A stretch of DNA of 60,666 nucleotides from NCBI RefSeq assembly GCF_007859855.1, contig NZ_SJPK01000011.1:126434-187099 (forward strand), written 5' to 3'. Shown here in pieces: positions 28,106 to 38,166 of the stretch (its first letter is position 1; every line of letters begins with the position of its first letter). The DNA is from Allorhodopirellula solitaria (lineage in GTDB: Bacteria; Planctomycetota; Planctomycetia; Pirellulales; Pirellulaceae). Made by a program: the position numbers and the translations under genes. Below the pieces are notes generated by a model. The model searched no databases, was not told the origin of the DNA, and worked only from the letters and a program-made list of their open reading frames with translations.

Positions 28106-28710
28106 TCTACTGCATCTTTCGTCCCCCCGCCGGCTTGGAGGTCGTGCCGTTTTTTAGCTGCTGTGCTGAAATGATTGACTTCACCCGCCCGGCGAAGCTG
28201 GGAGGGTCGGAGGACGAGCCTTTCGCGAGTCTTCCGGGGAGGGCCGACAGCGCAACGGAAAGTCCCATACCAGCGTGCCGCCCCTCCCCGAACCCTGCTT
28301 CGCTCGGTTCGCCCCTCGCCCAACTTTGGAGCACCGCTTCTACCGCATCTTTTGCTATCTGCCACATGGTTCCTCCGCCGAGACAAGCTCGACGGAAGGA
28401 TGTCTCACAGGTGTCAGTCGCTTAAGTCCACGCCATTCGAGCCGAGCTCCATTTCTCCCGGCATCGTCAGAACAACGGTTCGCCAGCACGCCGCCAATAT
28501 CTGGATGCTACCGCGATGCCTTCAAAATCCACCACCCTGAGTCTGCACTGAAAAGATTGCATACCAGCGATGGTCGAAGCCAACGCGACCAAAGGGTGCT
28601 CCCGTCGGATGAGCCCAGATTTCCGGAAAGTGCGAGGTGAGTGATGACTCCAATGGCACGTTGTGAGGTCTTGGTCTCGATGAAGTGACGATAGCTCAAG
28701 TTGACACGCT
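28106..28710. other. Intergenic region with palindromic fragments
   Basis: There is no convincing gene in these 605 bases. The stretch 28170-28330 is rich in GGGAGGG / CCCTCCC runs that can fold. GGCTCATCCGACGG, the MITE terminal motif, appears in inverted form at about 28599-28615 (CCGTCGGATGAGCC) without a full element. Confidence 0.5.
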
Positions 28711-28795
28711 GTTGATTACCCACAAGTATCCCGAAAGGGATGATAGAAAATAGCCGTCGGTCAGCGCAGCGCCACCTCATAGGCATCAAGTTAAG
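28711..28795. repeat. Left 85-bp inverted arm of IS4-type element
   Basis: Reading inward, these 85 bases pair with 30201-30285 in inverted orientation at 81 of 85 positions. The arm contains the stop codon of the transposase, so the coding sequence runs into the repeat. Confidence 0.85.
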
Positions 28796-30117
28796 CAGTA
28801 CTCGAGGAGGTTTGGGTCGGCGAGCAACTCCATTGTTCCTGGTTTTGCCTTGCGTTTGGTTCTTTGGCAACGACGTCGGACGCGGGAGATGAGACGATTG
28901 AAAAAATCCACCAGTTGAGCACTCGATGCGTTGAGGTGACTGGCGATTTCCGCCGCCATCTTCGCAATCAGTGATGCCAGCTTGGCGAAACTAATCGCTG
29001 TCGCTTCAGGCCATCCGATGATAACGATCAACCAATGCTGCAAGATCGCAGCGCAAAGGCGAATCCACAATCTTGTCATTTTGATCTCGTCGTCACGTCC
29101 GTCCAGCAGATCGATCTGACAATTGGATTTCCAGCGTTTAAAAAGCAGCTCGATTTGCCATCGGCTGCGGTACATGATGATCGCTTCACGAAACGAAAGT
29201 TGGTCTTCGCTCAGATTCGTAATCAGATATTCCCACGCACAGTTCGCAAGCGCTTTCTCACTCGGAGTTCGACCACGATCGATCAACGATTGACGCAGTT
29301 TTCTGCGGCGTGCGTTTTCAATCTGTGGGGGAACCCTCCAAGCAATCAGTCGGCACGCGAGTTTGTTTTTCGTTCCCAAGATGACTTCTTGATCGATCGC
29401 GCGGACTCCCTGGCGAGAAAGCCACGCGATCAGATTCATACCTTTGCCGCCGGAGCAAAGCGAAACAGTGTGCTGCGTACGACTGAGGAAGAAGGCCCCA
29501 GCAGCGTGAATCATTGCGAAAACAGCAAGATTGAAATAGCCAAGATCGGTTATCCGGAGCGAGCCTGCGGGCGGTCGAATGTGTTGGCGGTCGGTCCCTT
29601 GGTCGGGTTGCTTGCCGGGTTCAATTTGAATCCCTAAGAGCTGGCCGCTCTTGAGATCCAATTCTGTTTGCAGCTTCAGTGCTGATTTGACGTGACCATT
29701 TCGAACACCGCATCCGCGATAGGTTTCGGCTTGGCTATCAGGCAACGCGATCACCGACGAGTCGATCAGACGCACCTCGGTAAACCGATCCAGGATAGTG
29801 GTCAGCGGACCCTCCGCTCGCACCACCACCTGAACCATTTTCTCAAAGAGTGTTCGGAAGAAGACTTGCAGCTGGGGGCTGTAGCGTTGCTCGACGGCTT
29901 GCGGCGAAATGCTCACCCCCAAACTGGCGGCGGTGTCAGCGATGTGATCCGCACCGGCGCGAGGATCTGAAAGAAATCCGAGGATGAACGCCTGGGCTAA
30001 AGAAACGGGTGAAAACTTCCTAACGCGTTTGACGCATTTGGCGACATCATTGGCCTCAACGGCAACGGTCGAAAAAGTGGTCTGTAGTAAATCGGCCAGC
30101 GCTGTTACTCTGTCCAT
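28786..30117 (-). CDS. IS4-family transposase
   Basis: The 443-residue DDE transposase belongs to the IS4 type. Catalytic blocks are RLIDSSVIALPD (first Asp, about 118), LRITDLGYFN (second Asp, about 190) and YRSRWQIELLFKRWKS (about 322-337). The last is the Y-x2-R-x3-E-x6-K signature with the catalytic Glu. The frame is intact, so the element could be active. It ends inside the left inverted arm. It cuts across an otherwise gene-free region between the surface-protein operon and the DUF1207 gene. Confidence 0.93.
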   Translation of the reverse strand: MDRVTALADLLQTTFSTVAVEANDVAKCVKRVRKFSPVSLAQAFILGFLSDPRAGADHIADTAASLGVSISPQAVEQRYSPQLQVFFRTLFEKMVQVVVRAEGPLTTILDRFTEVRLIDSSVIALPDSQAETYRGCGVRNGHVKSALKLQTELDLKSGQLLGIQIEPGKQPDQGTDRQHIRPPAGSLRITDLGYFNLAVFAMIHAAGAFFLSRTQHTVSLCSGGKGMNLIAWLSRQGVRAIDQEVILGTKNKLACRLIAWRVPPQIENARRRKLRQSLIDRGRTPSEKALANCAWEYLITNLSEDQLSFREAIIMYRSRWQIELLFKRWKSNCQIDLLDGRDDEIKMTRLWIRLCAAILQHWLIVIIGWPEATAISFAKLASLIAKMAAEIASHLNASSAQLVDFFNRLISRVRRRCQRTKRKAKPGTMELLADPNLLEYCLT

Positions 30118-30200
30118 GCGGAAACTCCGTTCTCCGAGGTGACGAGGTTGTAATTCAAGTCACTTTATGAACGGTTTTCCGCTTTTTTTATAGATCAATC

Positions 30201-30285
30201 CTTAACTTGATGCCTATGAGGTGGCGCTGCGCTGACCTACGGCTATTTTCTATCATCCCTTTCGGGATACTGGTGGGCAACCAAC
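30201..30285. repeat. Right 85-bp inverted arm of IS4-type element
   Basis: This pairs with 28711-28795 with four mismatches. It begins CTTAACTTGATGCC and contains the dispersed AATAGCCGT...GTCAGCGCAGCG repeat in the opposite direction. Arms this long are unusual for IS4-family insertion sequences, whose inverted ends are normally under 20-30 bp. No clear target duplication was found outside the arms. Confidence 0.85.
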
Positions 30286-30324
30286 ATCGCGTTGCTAGGG
30301 TGAGCCGCGACGCGTGGGCGGACT

Positions 30325-31464
30325 TTAGTAGTCGAACCAGATTCCCCAGCCGAGATACTCATCACTGCGCTGGAAGAACGAGAATTGGTTGGTGGGGCCT
30401 TGGCCGTATTGGAAACCGAACCGGAGACGTTGTGCCGACCGGGAGCCCTGCAAGGCCCATCCGGCTTGGAGCGTCGTTTGCATGTGGTACTCGGTGGCTT
30501 CAAAGAAGCCGAGGTTCGCCGCTGCGAAGGGAGCGATCCAGCGTGAAGGCGAAGGTGCTGGCGTCCACTCCGCACCGGTTTGAAATTGCCACGGCTGAGC
30601 ACCGCCGGCGCAGTGGACCGCATATGCCGCCTCGCCGTAGAGCCGAACGGGTTGCGTCGGTTTATAGCTGACGCCCCAAATCAGCGATTCGGTGACATAG
30701 TTGATCCGCTCGAACGTTGGATTGCGAATCAGGTATTCGTCGCCCACATGGGAGCTGATGTGAAAGTATCCGGCCTTCATCGCCCATGGACCTTCCGCCC
30801 AAGTCAACTCGGTGCCGAAGCGATAGTCCACCGACTCCACATCCTGGGACTCCCACATATCCAAACGGGTGATCGCGGCGCCCTCGAGGTCCCACTGCCA
30901 GCCGTGAGGATCCGCCGCGCCCGGCGTTCCATACCGCAACAGGCCGACGCGTCCGCCCAAGGTCGCGTCCCAGAAAAACCCTCCGTCGTCGTCGCCAAAG
31001 AGAATCGCAGAAATCCGCGGCTCTTGAGGTCCGGCGAGGTAGGAATGCCAGAGCAAACCCTGGGGCAAGACAATCCATTCGTATTCCTCACCACCCGCTG
31101 CCGACGATGCGAACTGGGCCGGCACGAACACTGTCGTTTCGGAGCCCGTGATCTCACCGGGCGGGTAGGCTGCATCGACGCCCAAGGTCTCCGTGCCGAA
31201 CTGCGTGCTATCAAATTCTTCCGTCGCGGCCGCCATCGAGGGGGCGTCGCCAGGGAAGACAAGCGGAGCGATCGGAGGTGGTTCCTGGGGCGGATCGGCC
31301 AGCGGAGCGTGGTCGCTGAGCAGAACCGGCAGGTCTTTCTCGCCTCTCGCTGTGGTCTCCTCGCTAGCGACCGAGGATTCGGCAGCCATTGAAGGAGTGC
31401 TCATCGCAGCGACGACGGCATACAGCAACGCTAGCGCAGTGCGTCGCGATCTCCCATCTGCCAT
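30325..31464 (-). CDS. DUF1207 outer-membrane protein
   Basis: The 379-residue protein has a signal peptide (LLYAVVAAMSTPSMAAE) and an acidic/Pro linker, then the DUF1207 region. This starts LPQGLLWHSYLAGPQEPRISAILFGDD and ends FGFQYGQGPTNQFSFFQRSDEYLGWGIWFDY. Alternating strands and an aromatic C-terminus are typical of a beta-barrel in the outer membrane. DUF1207 is of unknown function and frequent in planctomycetes. The gene stands alone, about 210 bp from the transposase gene. Confidence 0.88.
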   Translation of the reverse strand: MADGRSRRTALALLYAVVAAMSTPSMAAESSVASEETTARGEKDLPVLLSDHAPLADPPQEPPPIAPLVFPGDAPSMAAATEEFDSTQFGTETLGVDAAYPPGEITGSETTVFVPAQFASSAAGGEEYEWIVLPQGLLWHSYLAGPQEPRISAILFGDDDGGFFWDATLGGRVGLLRYGTPGAADPHGWQWDLEGAAITRLDMWESQDVESVDYRFGTELTWAEGPWAMKAGYFHISSHVGDEYLIRNPTFERINYVTESLIWGVSYKPTQPVRLYGEAAYAVHCAGGAQPWQFQTGAEWTPAPSPSRWIAPFAAANLGFFEATEYHMQTTLQAGWALQGSRSAQRLRFGFQYGQGPTNQFSFFQRSDEYLGWGIWFDY

Positions 31465-31727
31465 CGTAACGAACCTCTCGGTTTTCTAGGTCCGCACGTT
31501 GCATCGGTCTGCGACGTGCCAAGTGAGAATGCTGTGCCGCCCGGTAGCAATCAACCCGACACTTTTAAAGATTTCGACTCAAGAATTACGCCACGACGAA
31601 AGGACAGCCTTTCGTCATTTTGCAGGTGAGTCTGGTTGTAATGGTCGGACGATTGGGCTGCCCCGCGTGAGACTTTTCGTAAAAATCTTAGTGGCACACG
31701 CACCTGCCAAGGCTCCCCGATACCGTG

Positions 31728-33146
31728 CTAAACGACGCTATCGTCCGTCAGCTCAGCTGCACGGGTCAGGCCGGACTGCACCCACGCGTTGGCGTCGTCA
31801 GTGAGCTCGCCGATGGCATCGCGAAGGTTGGCAGGTACGAATACGCGAACGCGTTTGACATGGTTATCAAACTGCCGATTGGCGAGTACCGAGGCCACCG
31901 GTGAAACGTCGCCGAGGGTCATCACGTCACCGCTGCGAGTAATCACGTCGATATTGATATCCACCTCGAGTTTGACCGGAGGCGCATCGATCAGAACCAA
32001 GCTTGGATCAATCTCCCTGCCGAGCTCTTCGCTCCAGATCTTCGCCAGCGAACGGGAGCATTCGACCAACCACCAATAGGGGCGGCGGGCCAGCAGCGAG
32101 TGGACTTCACCGCCCGACTCCACATTGAATTCAGCAGCCCGTTTGAGCAAGGTTCGAGAGGGGCCGAAGAGTCCTTCGACCAGTGTTTGCACCGAGCTGG
32201 CCGCAGCGGCGGCCCGGAATGCGGCGATCCAGTCCGCGTCGGCAAGATCGCACCATGCGGCGAGGTCGCAGGTGATTGGATGAGTGGAGTGGTCGGTTTC
32301 GTGTTGCAGGGCAAACAGGGCCCGCTGCAACATCGCCGTCGCGGCGCGAACCGTGTGGTGCCAGTAGACTTCGCTGAACATCACGTAGCGACCAAACACC
32401 ATCATCTCCGCTGCGGTTCGCCCCTTCTCACTGATCGCGAGTTGAGGCTGCGATGGATGCGGGCAGAGCGCCGAGATAATTCGCTCGGGATCGAAATTGC
32501 GACCGTAGGGCACTCCCGCATGCAGGCTGTCGCGTTGCAGGTAATCGAGTTTATCGATATCGATGGGCCCACTTAGGCAGCTCGCTAAGAACGAGACATC
32601 CCGGGAGGTGAGTTGGCACTGGGGGCGATCGGCAAACGACTTCGGTCGCAGGATCGCCATCACATCATCGGCTGTGCAGCTCCAGTCTTGCTGCAGGCAG
32701 ACTGCGATCTCCGAGTCTCGCAGGATCGCGGCCACCCGGTCTTCGTGCTTCCGCATTCCGGCGCCCAACTGGCGGTTCGGTCCGCTCAGCGAGTTCCCCA
32801 TGTCTTCGATCGGATGACAGAACGGCCAATGACCCGAGTCATGGACCAATGCCGCCACGATGAACGCTTCCTGGGCCAGCGGATCGAATGTGTTGTCGAG
32901 CGAACTGAAATGATCCAACACCCGCAGGGCGTTGGCGTAAACGCCGAGGGAATGTTCCAAGCGGCTGTGGGTGGCGCCCGGGTAAACCAGTGAAACCAAA
33001 CCCAGTTGGCTGATCGAACCGAGTCGACGCAGCGGCGGCGTATCGACGAGCCGGCGAACCCGCCCGGTCATCGGCACGTCCATCGAGGGCGGGATGCGCA
33101 CCCGCGATGAGCCGCGTCGCAGTGAAGCGATTTCAGGGATAGTCAC
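31728..33146 (-). CDS. HD-domain phosphohydrolase (dGTPase/SAMHD1-like)
   Basis: The 472-residue protein carries the HD metal site in order: RLGSISQLGLVSLVYPGATHSRLEHSLGV (first His, about 60), AALVHDSGHWPF (HD pair, about 102) and the downstream Asp in GPIDIDKLDYLQRD (about 193). This is the pattern of the YdhJ/SAMHD1-like branch of dNTP triphosphohydrolases and related phosphodiesterases. The substrate is probably a nucleotide. The C-terminal part (about 330-470) is family-specific. The start ATG overlaps the stop of the upstream zinc-ribbon gene by four bases. Confidence 0.88.
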   Translation of the reverse strand: MTIPEIASLRRGSSRVRIPPSMDVPMTGRVRRLVDTPPLRRLGSISQLGLVSLVYPGATHSRLEHSLGVYANALRVLDHFSSLDNTFDPLAQEAFIVAALVHDSGHWPFCHPIEDMGNSLSGPNRQLGAGMRKHEDRVAAILRDSEIAVCLQQDWSCTADDVMAILRPKSFADRPQCQLTSRDVSFLASCLSGPIDIDKLDYLQRDSLHAGVPYGRNFDPERIISALCPHPSQPQLAISEKGRTAAEMMVFGRYVMFSEVYWHHTVRAATAMLQRALFALQHETDHSTHPITCDLAAWCDLADADWIAAFRAAAAASSVQTLVEGLFGPSRTLLKRAAEFNVESGGEVHSLLARRPYWWLVECSRSLAKIWSEELGREIDPSLVLIDAPPVKLEVDINIDVITRSGDVMTLGDVSPVASVLANRQFDNHVKRVRVFVPANLRDAIGELTDDANAWVQSGLTRAAELTDDSVV

Positions 33147-33910
33147 CGGGCGACAGGCTCCGCAGCCCGCTCGGCGGGGGCACCTGCGGCCGGTCCGGCA
33201 TCGGGTAGGGCTCGACGGCCGACCGGTGTTTTGCCTGCCAAAGTGACCCCAGCGACCAGGGCCAAGATGATCACAACGGAATAATAGAACCCGGCATGCG
33301 CCAAACCATTGGGAAACTCCAATTCGAAACAGGCAACCGATGCGAATGCTCCTAACACGAGCATCACGCAGAAGGTTATCCCTGCCATCGTCCAGCTCAT
33401 CTCACTGGCCGACTCGAGATCGAGCACGTAGGCGGGGACGAACGCATAGACGATCCACGTCGCCACCAACAACGCAGAACAAACCAAGACGCGATTGCGT
33501 AGTTCGACACCCGTGTAAGGAGCCAACTCGCGATCATGGACGAACGTATAACCAATCCGAACGAGCAGCGGCGCCAGCAGGACGACACCGAGCAGTTGCC
33601 CCCACAGCGGTGTGCCACCGGTCAAGCGAAACGCCAATGCAACGGCAAACAACGCGACCACACCGGCTGCCGCCATGAACAGCATCCGATTGGTCAGTAC
33701 GGGATCCTCCGCCGTGATCGGTTTGAGAACACTGCGTCCCTTGGAATCCTTAGGCGATTCGTCCTCAGGTGCGTGAACGACAACCTGTTCGGTCAGTTCG
33801 GGGACCTTGATCGACTTTTTGCAGGCGGGGCAGGGTCCCGACTTGCCCGCGAACTTATCGCTGACCTGGAATCGTTTGAAACAATGGGGACAAGTGACTT
33901 GAATCGACAT
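33143..33910 (-). CDS. Zinc-ribbon membrane protein
   Basis: The 255-residue protein begins with a zinc ribbon, TCPHCFKRFQVSDKFAGKSGPCPACKK (two CxxC pairs, about 7-33). A charged linker follows, then five or six membrane helices (for example MLFMAAAGVVALFAVALAF, VCSALLVATWIVYAFVPAY and FYYSVVIILALVAGVTLAG). The C-terminus is an Ala/Pro-rich tail. Function unknown. It is translationally coupled to the HD phosphohydrolase, which suggests a shared pathway. The divergent kinase gene starts about 220 bp away. Confidence 0.8.
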   Translation of the reverse strand: MSIQVTCPHCFKRFQVSDKFAGKSGPCPACKKSIKVPELTEQVVVHAPEDESPKDSKGRSVLKPITAEDPVLTNRMLFMAAAGVVALFAVALAFRLTGGTPLWGQLLGVVLLAPLLVRIGYTFVHDRELAPYTGVELRNRVLVCSALLVATWIVYAFVPAYVLDLESASEMSWTMAGITFCVMLVLGAFASVACFELEFPNGLAHAGFYYSVVIILALVAGVTLAGKTPVGRRALPDAGPAAGAPAERAAEPVAR

Positions 33911-34127
33911 CGCGACTCGCTGACGAGAGAGAAGACGTGGGGCAGGAAAGCGGGCGCCGTCGCGTGGGAGGCTGATTGGAGGCCCGCCGCATTCTAACCT
34001 GCTTGGTCGAGCGTTTCACCCACCCGTTGACGGCGGTCGCCGGGTTGCATGCGACAGGGTATCCACCCGATGATGGACAGGCACTGCGCGAACTCTGTGT
34101 CGATCAACTTTCCCCCTCCTAGCCCCA

Positions 34128-36548
34128 GTGGAAACCAGGGTGTCCAACCCCTCTTCACCGTCGCCGCCGGACGATCTCAACGGGAATCTCGATGACCGGT
34201 CCATTGAGCATACCCAAGCGCAGGGATCGCTCGACCAGGCCGCTGCGCGCCGGCGGTCGATGATGCCGACCATGCCGCCGGCGGAAGTTCCCGGTGTGCG
34301 CGTGGAGAGATTCCTCGGGGCGGGGGCGTTCGGACAGGTTTGGGTCGGCAAGAACCTGAACACGGGACGCGGTGTCGCCGTCAAGTTCTATCTGCACCGC
34401 GGCGGAGTCAACTGGTCGCTGCTCTCGCGGGAGGTCAAGAACCTCGTCCAGCTCTCAGGCGATCGTCACGTCGTGCAGGTTCTCGAAGTGGGTTGGGATG
34501 CCGACCCACCCTACTATGTGATGGAACTCGTCGCAGGCGGTTCGCTCGAGGATCTGCTGCGACGAAGAGGACGTTTGCCCTTGAGCGAAGCCGTTGGGTT
34601 GTTCCAGAAGATCTGTGTGGGTTTGAACCACTGCCACAGCAAAGGTGTGCTGCACTGCGATATCAAGCCAGCCAATATATTGATCGCCGACGACAACGAA
34701 CCCCGGCTCGCTGATTTCGGGCAGAGCCGGATGTCCCACGACCAAACGCCTGCGATGGGGACGCTGTTTTACATGGCGCCCGAACAAGCTGATTTTCATT
34801 CCACCCCCAACAGTGGATGGGACGTCTACGCCGCGGGTGCGTTGCTGTACCGGATGCTCTCGGGCAACGCCCCACACCGAGATCAATCGCTGCTTTCCCA
34901 GCTCGATACCGCAGGCTCGTTGCCGGGGCGATTGGCCCGCTATCGAGAAGCCATTTCGGCAGCTCCGCCCGCCGTGGATTCGCTATCACGACGGGACATC
35001 GACCGGCCCCTACGACGTATCCTGCAAAAGTGCTTAAACGTTGAGCCAAACCAACGTTATAGCAACATGCAGCAGGTAATCGATGACCTACAGCGCCGTG
35101 AAGTGAAGCAGCAACAACGTCCCATGATGCTGCTCGGGATCGCCGGACCATTGCTACTGCTGATCGCGACGTGTGCCTACGCCTACCGTGGGATCAATGG
35201 TGCGACCGAAACTGCGACGACCGCGTTGCGACGCGAAGCGTTTGGCAGCAATCAGCTGGCCGCGCGATTTGCGGCGCAAACACTCGAAACCGAAATCGAA
35301 CATTACTTTCATTTGGCGGAGGCAGAGGCGACGCGTGTTGAGTTCAACGACTTGCTCCGCGACACACTCGCCGACCGGGAGGTGGAATCAGCTTTGAATG
35401 AACTGGGGACTTCGAAATCGCCCCGCGCGGCGCTCTCGAAAACCGCTGCTCGTGACACATTGCTCGACAACCCCACACGGTTGCGGCTCAATGACTATCT
35501 CCAGCAGCGGCTCCAGTCGCATACTTCCGATACAGGCCTCAGCGGGGAGCGGCAACCGCTCGACTCCCTATTCGTCATCGACTCCTCAGGGACCACCTTT
35601 GCCAGTGCATTTGGTGGTTCTGTCCCTCGCAACAAAAACAGTGCCGGGCGCAACTTTGCATTCCGCACCTACTTCCACGGGGGGCAAGATGAGCTCCCCG
35701 CGACGGTCTCGCTCGATCAGGTCGATCCCCTCGAGGCGACGCACCTCTCGTCGGCATTCCAAAGCACCTCGACAGGACTATGGAAAGTCGCCATCAGTGC
35801 ACCGATCGACTTGCATCCTGATGACGAGGACCAACGTGTCGACGCGATCTTTGTCGCGACCATCAACGTGGGCGATTTTGAACTTCTGCGTGAGAATGAT
35901 GTCGCGCCGAATCATCCGCGTCGCTCCGGAAGTCAGGTCGCGGTCCTCGTCGAAGCCCGTCAAGGACCACTGCGTGGTACCGTCTTGCAGCATCCCTTGA
36001 TGGATCAGCACCGCCGGACGGGCGAATCGTTGTCGGACAGTCGTTTCCAAGTCGATTCGGATCTGGTGGACCAATTGCTCGAGGGAGGCGATGTTGGCTA
36101 TCGTGACCCGATGGCTCAGGCGCCCGGTGGGAAAGCCTATGCCGGAGAATGGATCGCCGCGATGCAACCGGTGACCTTGCCGCGCCCTCTAAGCAGCGAA
36201 GAGGATGAAGAGCCTGGCGTCGACCGGTCGGGCAGCGGAGTCGCAGGGGTTGCGCAGCGGGAAAGCACATCGCGCGGAGCATCTTCCTCCAACGGAGCCC
36301 AGAAACGTCCCACCGATCTACTCGTGCTCGTGCAGTACCGACTCTCCGATGTCCTCGGCCCAGTGGGTGAATTGCGGCGGTCTCTCTTCCGGGAAGGTTT
36401 GACAACGATCGCATCGATTCTGTTGGTCACTTTCATTCTGTGGTGGGTCGTCCGCCGCAGCGGTGATGACGAAGGCACCACCACACCGCACCCAGTGGAG
36501 CCATCCGACAGCACCGCCGAACCCGGCGAAACGATGCCGGTCAACTAG
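34128..36548 (+). CDS. Transmembrane Ser/Thr protein kinase with extracytoplasmic sensor
   Basis: The 806-residue protein has a Hanks-type kinase domain at about 57-325: the glycine loop FLGAGAFGQVWVG, VAVKFY (Lys of the ATP site), LHCDIKPANIL (catalytic Asp ~178, with HCD rather than HRD), LADFGQS and YMAPEQ. A first membrane helix (about 333-353) and a second (about 757-775, TIASILLVTFILWWVV) enclose some 400 residues outside the cytoplasm. The LDSLFVIDSSGTTFAS and TGLWKVAISAPI parts there resemble a Cache-type ligand sensor. It probably senses an external signal and phosphorylates cytoplasmic targets. The FHA activator encoded downstream is a candidate reader. The start is a GTG; ATGs at 34260 are alternatives. 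Confidence 0.9.
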   Translation: METRVSNPSSPSPPDDLNGNLDDRSIEHTQAQGSLDQAAARRRSMMPTMPPAEVPGVRVERFLGAGAFGQVWVGKNLNTGRGVAVKFYLHRGGVNWSLLSREVKNLVQLSGDRHVVQVLEVGWDADPPYYVMELVAGGSLEDLLRRRGRLPLSEAVGLFQKICVGLNHCHSKGVLHCDIKPANILIADDNEPRLADFGQSRMSHDQTPAMGTLFYMAPEQADFHSTPNSGWDVYAAGALLYRMLSGNAPHRDQSLLSQLDTAGSLPGRLARYREAISAAPPAVDSLSRRDIDRPLRRILQKCLNVEPNQRYSNMQQVIDDLQRREVKQQQRPMMLLGIAGPLLLLIATCAYAYRGINGATETATTALRREAFGSNQLAARFAAQTLETEIEHYFHLAEAEATRVEFNDLLRDTLADREVESALNELGTSKSPRAALSKTAARDTLLDNPTRLRLNDYLQQRLQSHTSDTGLSGERQPLDSLFVIDSSGTTFASAFGGSVPRNKNSAGRNFAFRTYFHGGQDELPATVSLDQVDPLEATHLSSAFQSTSTGLWKVAISAPIDLHPDDEDQRVDAIFVATINVGDFELLRENDVAPNHPRRSGSQVAVLVEARQGPLRGTVLQHPLMDQHRRTGESLSDSRFQVDSDLVDQLLEGGDVGYRDPMAQAPGGKAYAGEWIAAMQPVTLPRPLSSEEDEEPGVDRSGSGVAGVAQRESTSRGASSSNGAQKRPTDLLVLVQYRLSDVLGPVGELRRSLFREGLTTIASILLVTFILWWVVRRSGDDEGTTTPHPVEPSDSTAEPGETMPVN

Positions 36549-36709
36549 AAACCGTCTCAACACGATAGAATGCCCCCGAATTGTTCAGTTTTCGGCTCAG
36601 AATTGCCCTGTCCAGCTAGTCGCAAATTGAGATAGCCGGTATTCTGGGGCACGCTGGTGAACTTCCCAGCCGTGGGCCAGTTTCATTTCTTGAATACATT
36701 GCAGCGAAG

Positions 36710-37138
36710 ATGACGGTATGCCGGGGGGTTCGTGGCGCGACCACTGTCGCGACGGACGATCGAGACGAAATTTTGAAGGCGACGACCCAGTTGCTTGCTC
36801 TGATGATTCGTCGTAACGACATTCAAACGGAGGATGTCGCCAGCGCCATTTTTACGGTAACCAAGGACCTGCAGAGCGAATTCCCGGCCCTGGCGGCGCG
36901 GCAGTTGGGGTGGCTCGAAGTCCCGTTGCTGTGCAGCTATGAGGTCTCCGTCGAACGCTCGCTGCCTCGCTGTATCCGTATTCTGTTGCACTGGAATACC
37001 GAGCGAACTCAGTCGGAGATTCACCACGTCTACATTCGCGACGCAGTCAAACTGCGTCCGGATCTGACCCAAGTGCCGACAGTGGATTTTGAAGAACTCG
37101 AGGAGTGGATTCAAACGCACTTGCGAGACGACTGTTGA
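36710..37138 (+). CDS. aroH: AroH-type chorismate mutase
   Basis: The 142-residue enzyme fits the monofunctional AroH class, which turns chorismate into prephenate for Phe and Tyr synthesis. The family blocks are present in order: [10 protein letters not shown] (6-15), [50 protein letters not shown] and a closing [15 protein letters not shown]. The Arg near residue 7, the Glu in SVERSLP and the C-terminal Tyr/Arg match the trimeric active site of the Bacillus enzyme. It heads a tight run of four genes otherwise concerned with signalling and glycosyl transfer. No other aromatic-pathway gene is nearby. Confidence 0.92.
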   Translation: MTVCRGVRGATTVATDDRDEILKATTQLLALMIRRNDIQTEDVASAIFTVTKDLQSEFPALAARQLGWLEVPLLCSYEVSVERSLPRCIRILLHWNTERTQSEIHHVYIRDAVKLRPDLTQVPTVDFEELEEWIQTHLRDDC

Positions 37139-37179
37139 AACTCCACTGGATCGCCTCGACGTCGCTGAGTTTGGTTCGG

Positions 37180-38166
37180 ATGGTGCAGTCCTGCGCCGCG
37201 GTCCATCATCCAGCCGCCCCGGTCCGCCGAGACCGTGGTGAGCTGCCGCTGAAGAACTCTGCAGCGAGCAGCACGTTCGTTCACGAGTCCCAGCGGGTGG
37301 CCGAGCGGTTGATCTCGGCCTCGGTCGATGAAGGGTTGTTCTGGGAGCAGCTGAGCGATGAGTTGGTTTCTGCAGCCAATGACGCCCCGCTGACGCCAGC
37401 ACTATGCGAAGTCGCGCTGTTGCGCGCCGGTCATTCACAGTTGCAGTCTGACCAAACCGCGGCCTCGGTCCACCGGTCGCTCGACAGTTGCCGACGGTTG
37501 CTCGCCAATGACCAACCGCGACTGGCCGATCAGTTGCGTTTGCGGTATGCGCCGCTGAAACAAGCCTACGAGGCTTATGGTCCCGGGCTGCTGCGGTCCA
37601 TCGGCAATCAGATCTGGAGTGGATCACCTCCCAAGGATTGGTGGCCCGGGCGTGTCAGTGTGCATGCGGTTCAGCCATTGCAAACGGGCGCTGCCGGGCG
37701 GAGTTCTTATCAGGGTTCGGTATGGATCGAAGCCGTGCTGACGGACATCTCACCCGCCGTGCCGGAATGGTTGCGGTTGGTTTATCAATTAACGCAGATG
37801 GCGATCGACACCCACACCCGCACGCATGCTTCGGGCATGCGTGAAGGGCGATCGGCCGCCGACGGCAAGTCCGCCATCGAGTTGCCGTGGTCGCTGGGCA
37901 CCATCCCGCTGATTTTCGACCGCGCGGGGGAGGCTGGCATGATTCCTGCCAATTCGATGCCGATCGCCACGGCGATCGATTTAGGTTGGGCCAGCGATGA
38001 TCCGACCGCCGCGGCTTTGTTAGTACGCAACGCGACCTCCGAAGAGCTTTCCCGCGTACTCGAAGACTGGTGGGACGCCACCGGCCGGACCACGCCGGTC
38101 TTCCCCGTTGCACTGAAGAATCTGTCCGCTCGGCTTGCTGAACTCACTCAAACAGGAACACGCTGA
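37180..38166 (+). CDS. Protein of unknown function in the aroH-FHA operon
   Basis: The reading frame is open from within aroH. GTG 37105, TTG 37135 (overlapping the aroH stop) and ATG 37180 are possible starts; ATG 37180 gives 328 residues. No membrane helix or signal peptide is evident. The N-terminal half is helical with VAERLISASVDEGLFWEQLSDELV and SCRRLLANDQPRLADQLRLRYAPLKQAYEAY. The second half has WWPGRVSVHAV and AIELPWSLGTIPLIFDRAGEAGMIPANS. No known family. The stop shares one base with the start of the FHA activator gene, so the two are coupled. Confidence 0.7.
   Translation: MVQSCAAVHHPAAPVRRDRGELPLKNSAASSTFVHESQRVAERLISASVDEGLFWEQLSDELVSAANDAPLTPALCEVALLRAGHSQLQSDQTAASVHRSLDSCRRLLANDQPRLADQLRLRYAPLKQAYEAYGPGLLRSIGNQIWSGSPPKDWWPGRVSVHAVQPLQTGAAGRSSYQGSVWIEAVLTDISPAVPEWLRLVYQLTQMAIDTHTRTHASGMREGRSAADGKSAIELPWSLGTIPLIFDRAGEAGMIPANSMPIATAIDLGWASDDPTAAALLVRNATSEELSRVLEDWWDATGRTTPVFPVALKNLSARLAELTQTGTR

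Noticed and set aside
29035..29637. 200-residue plus-strand frame inside the IS4 transposase
   Set aside because: It lies fully antisense to the transposase catalytic region and has no recognisable domain.
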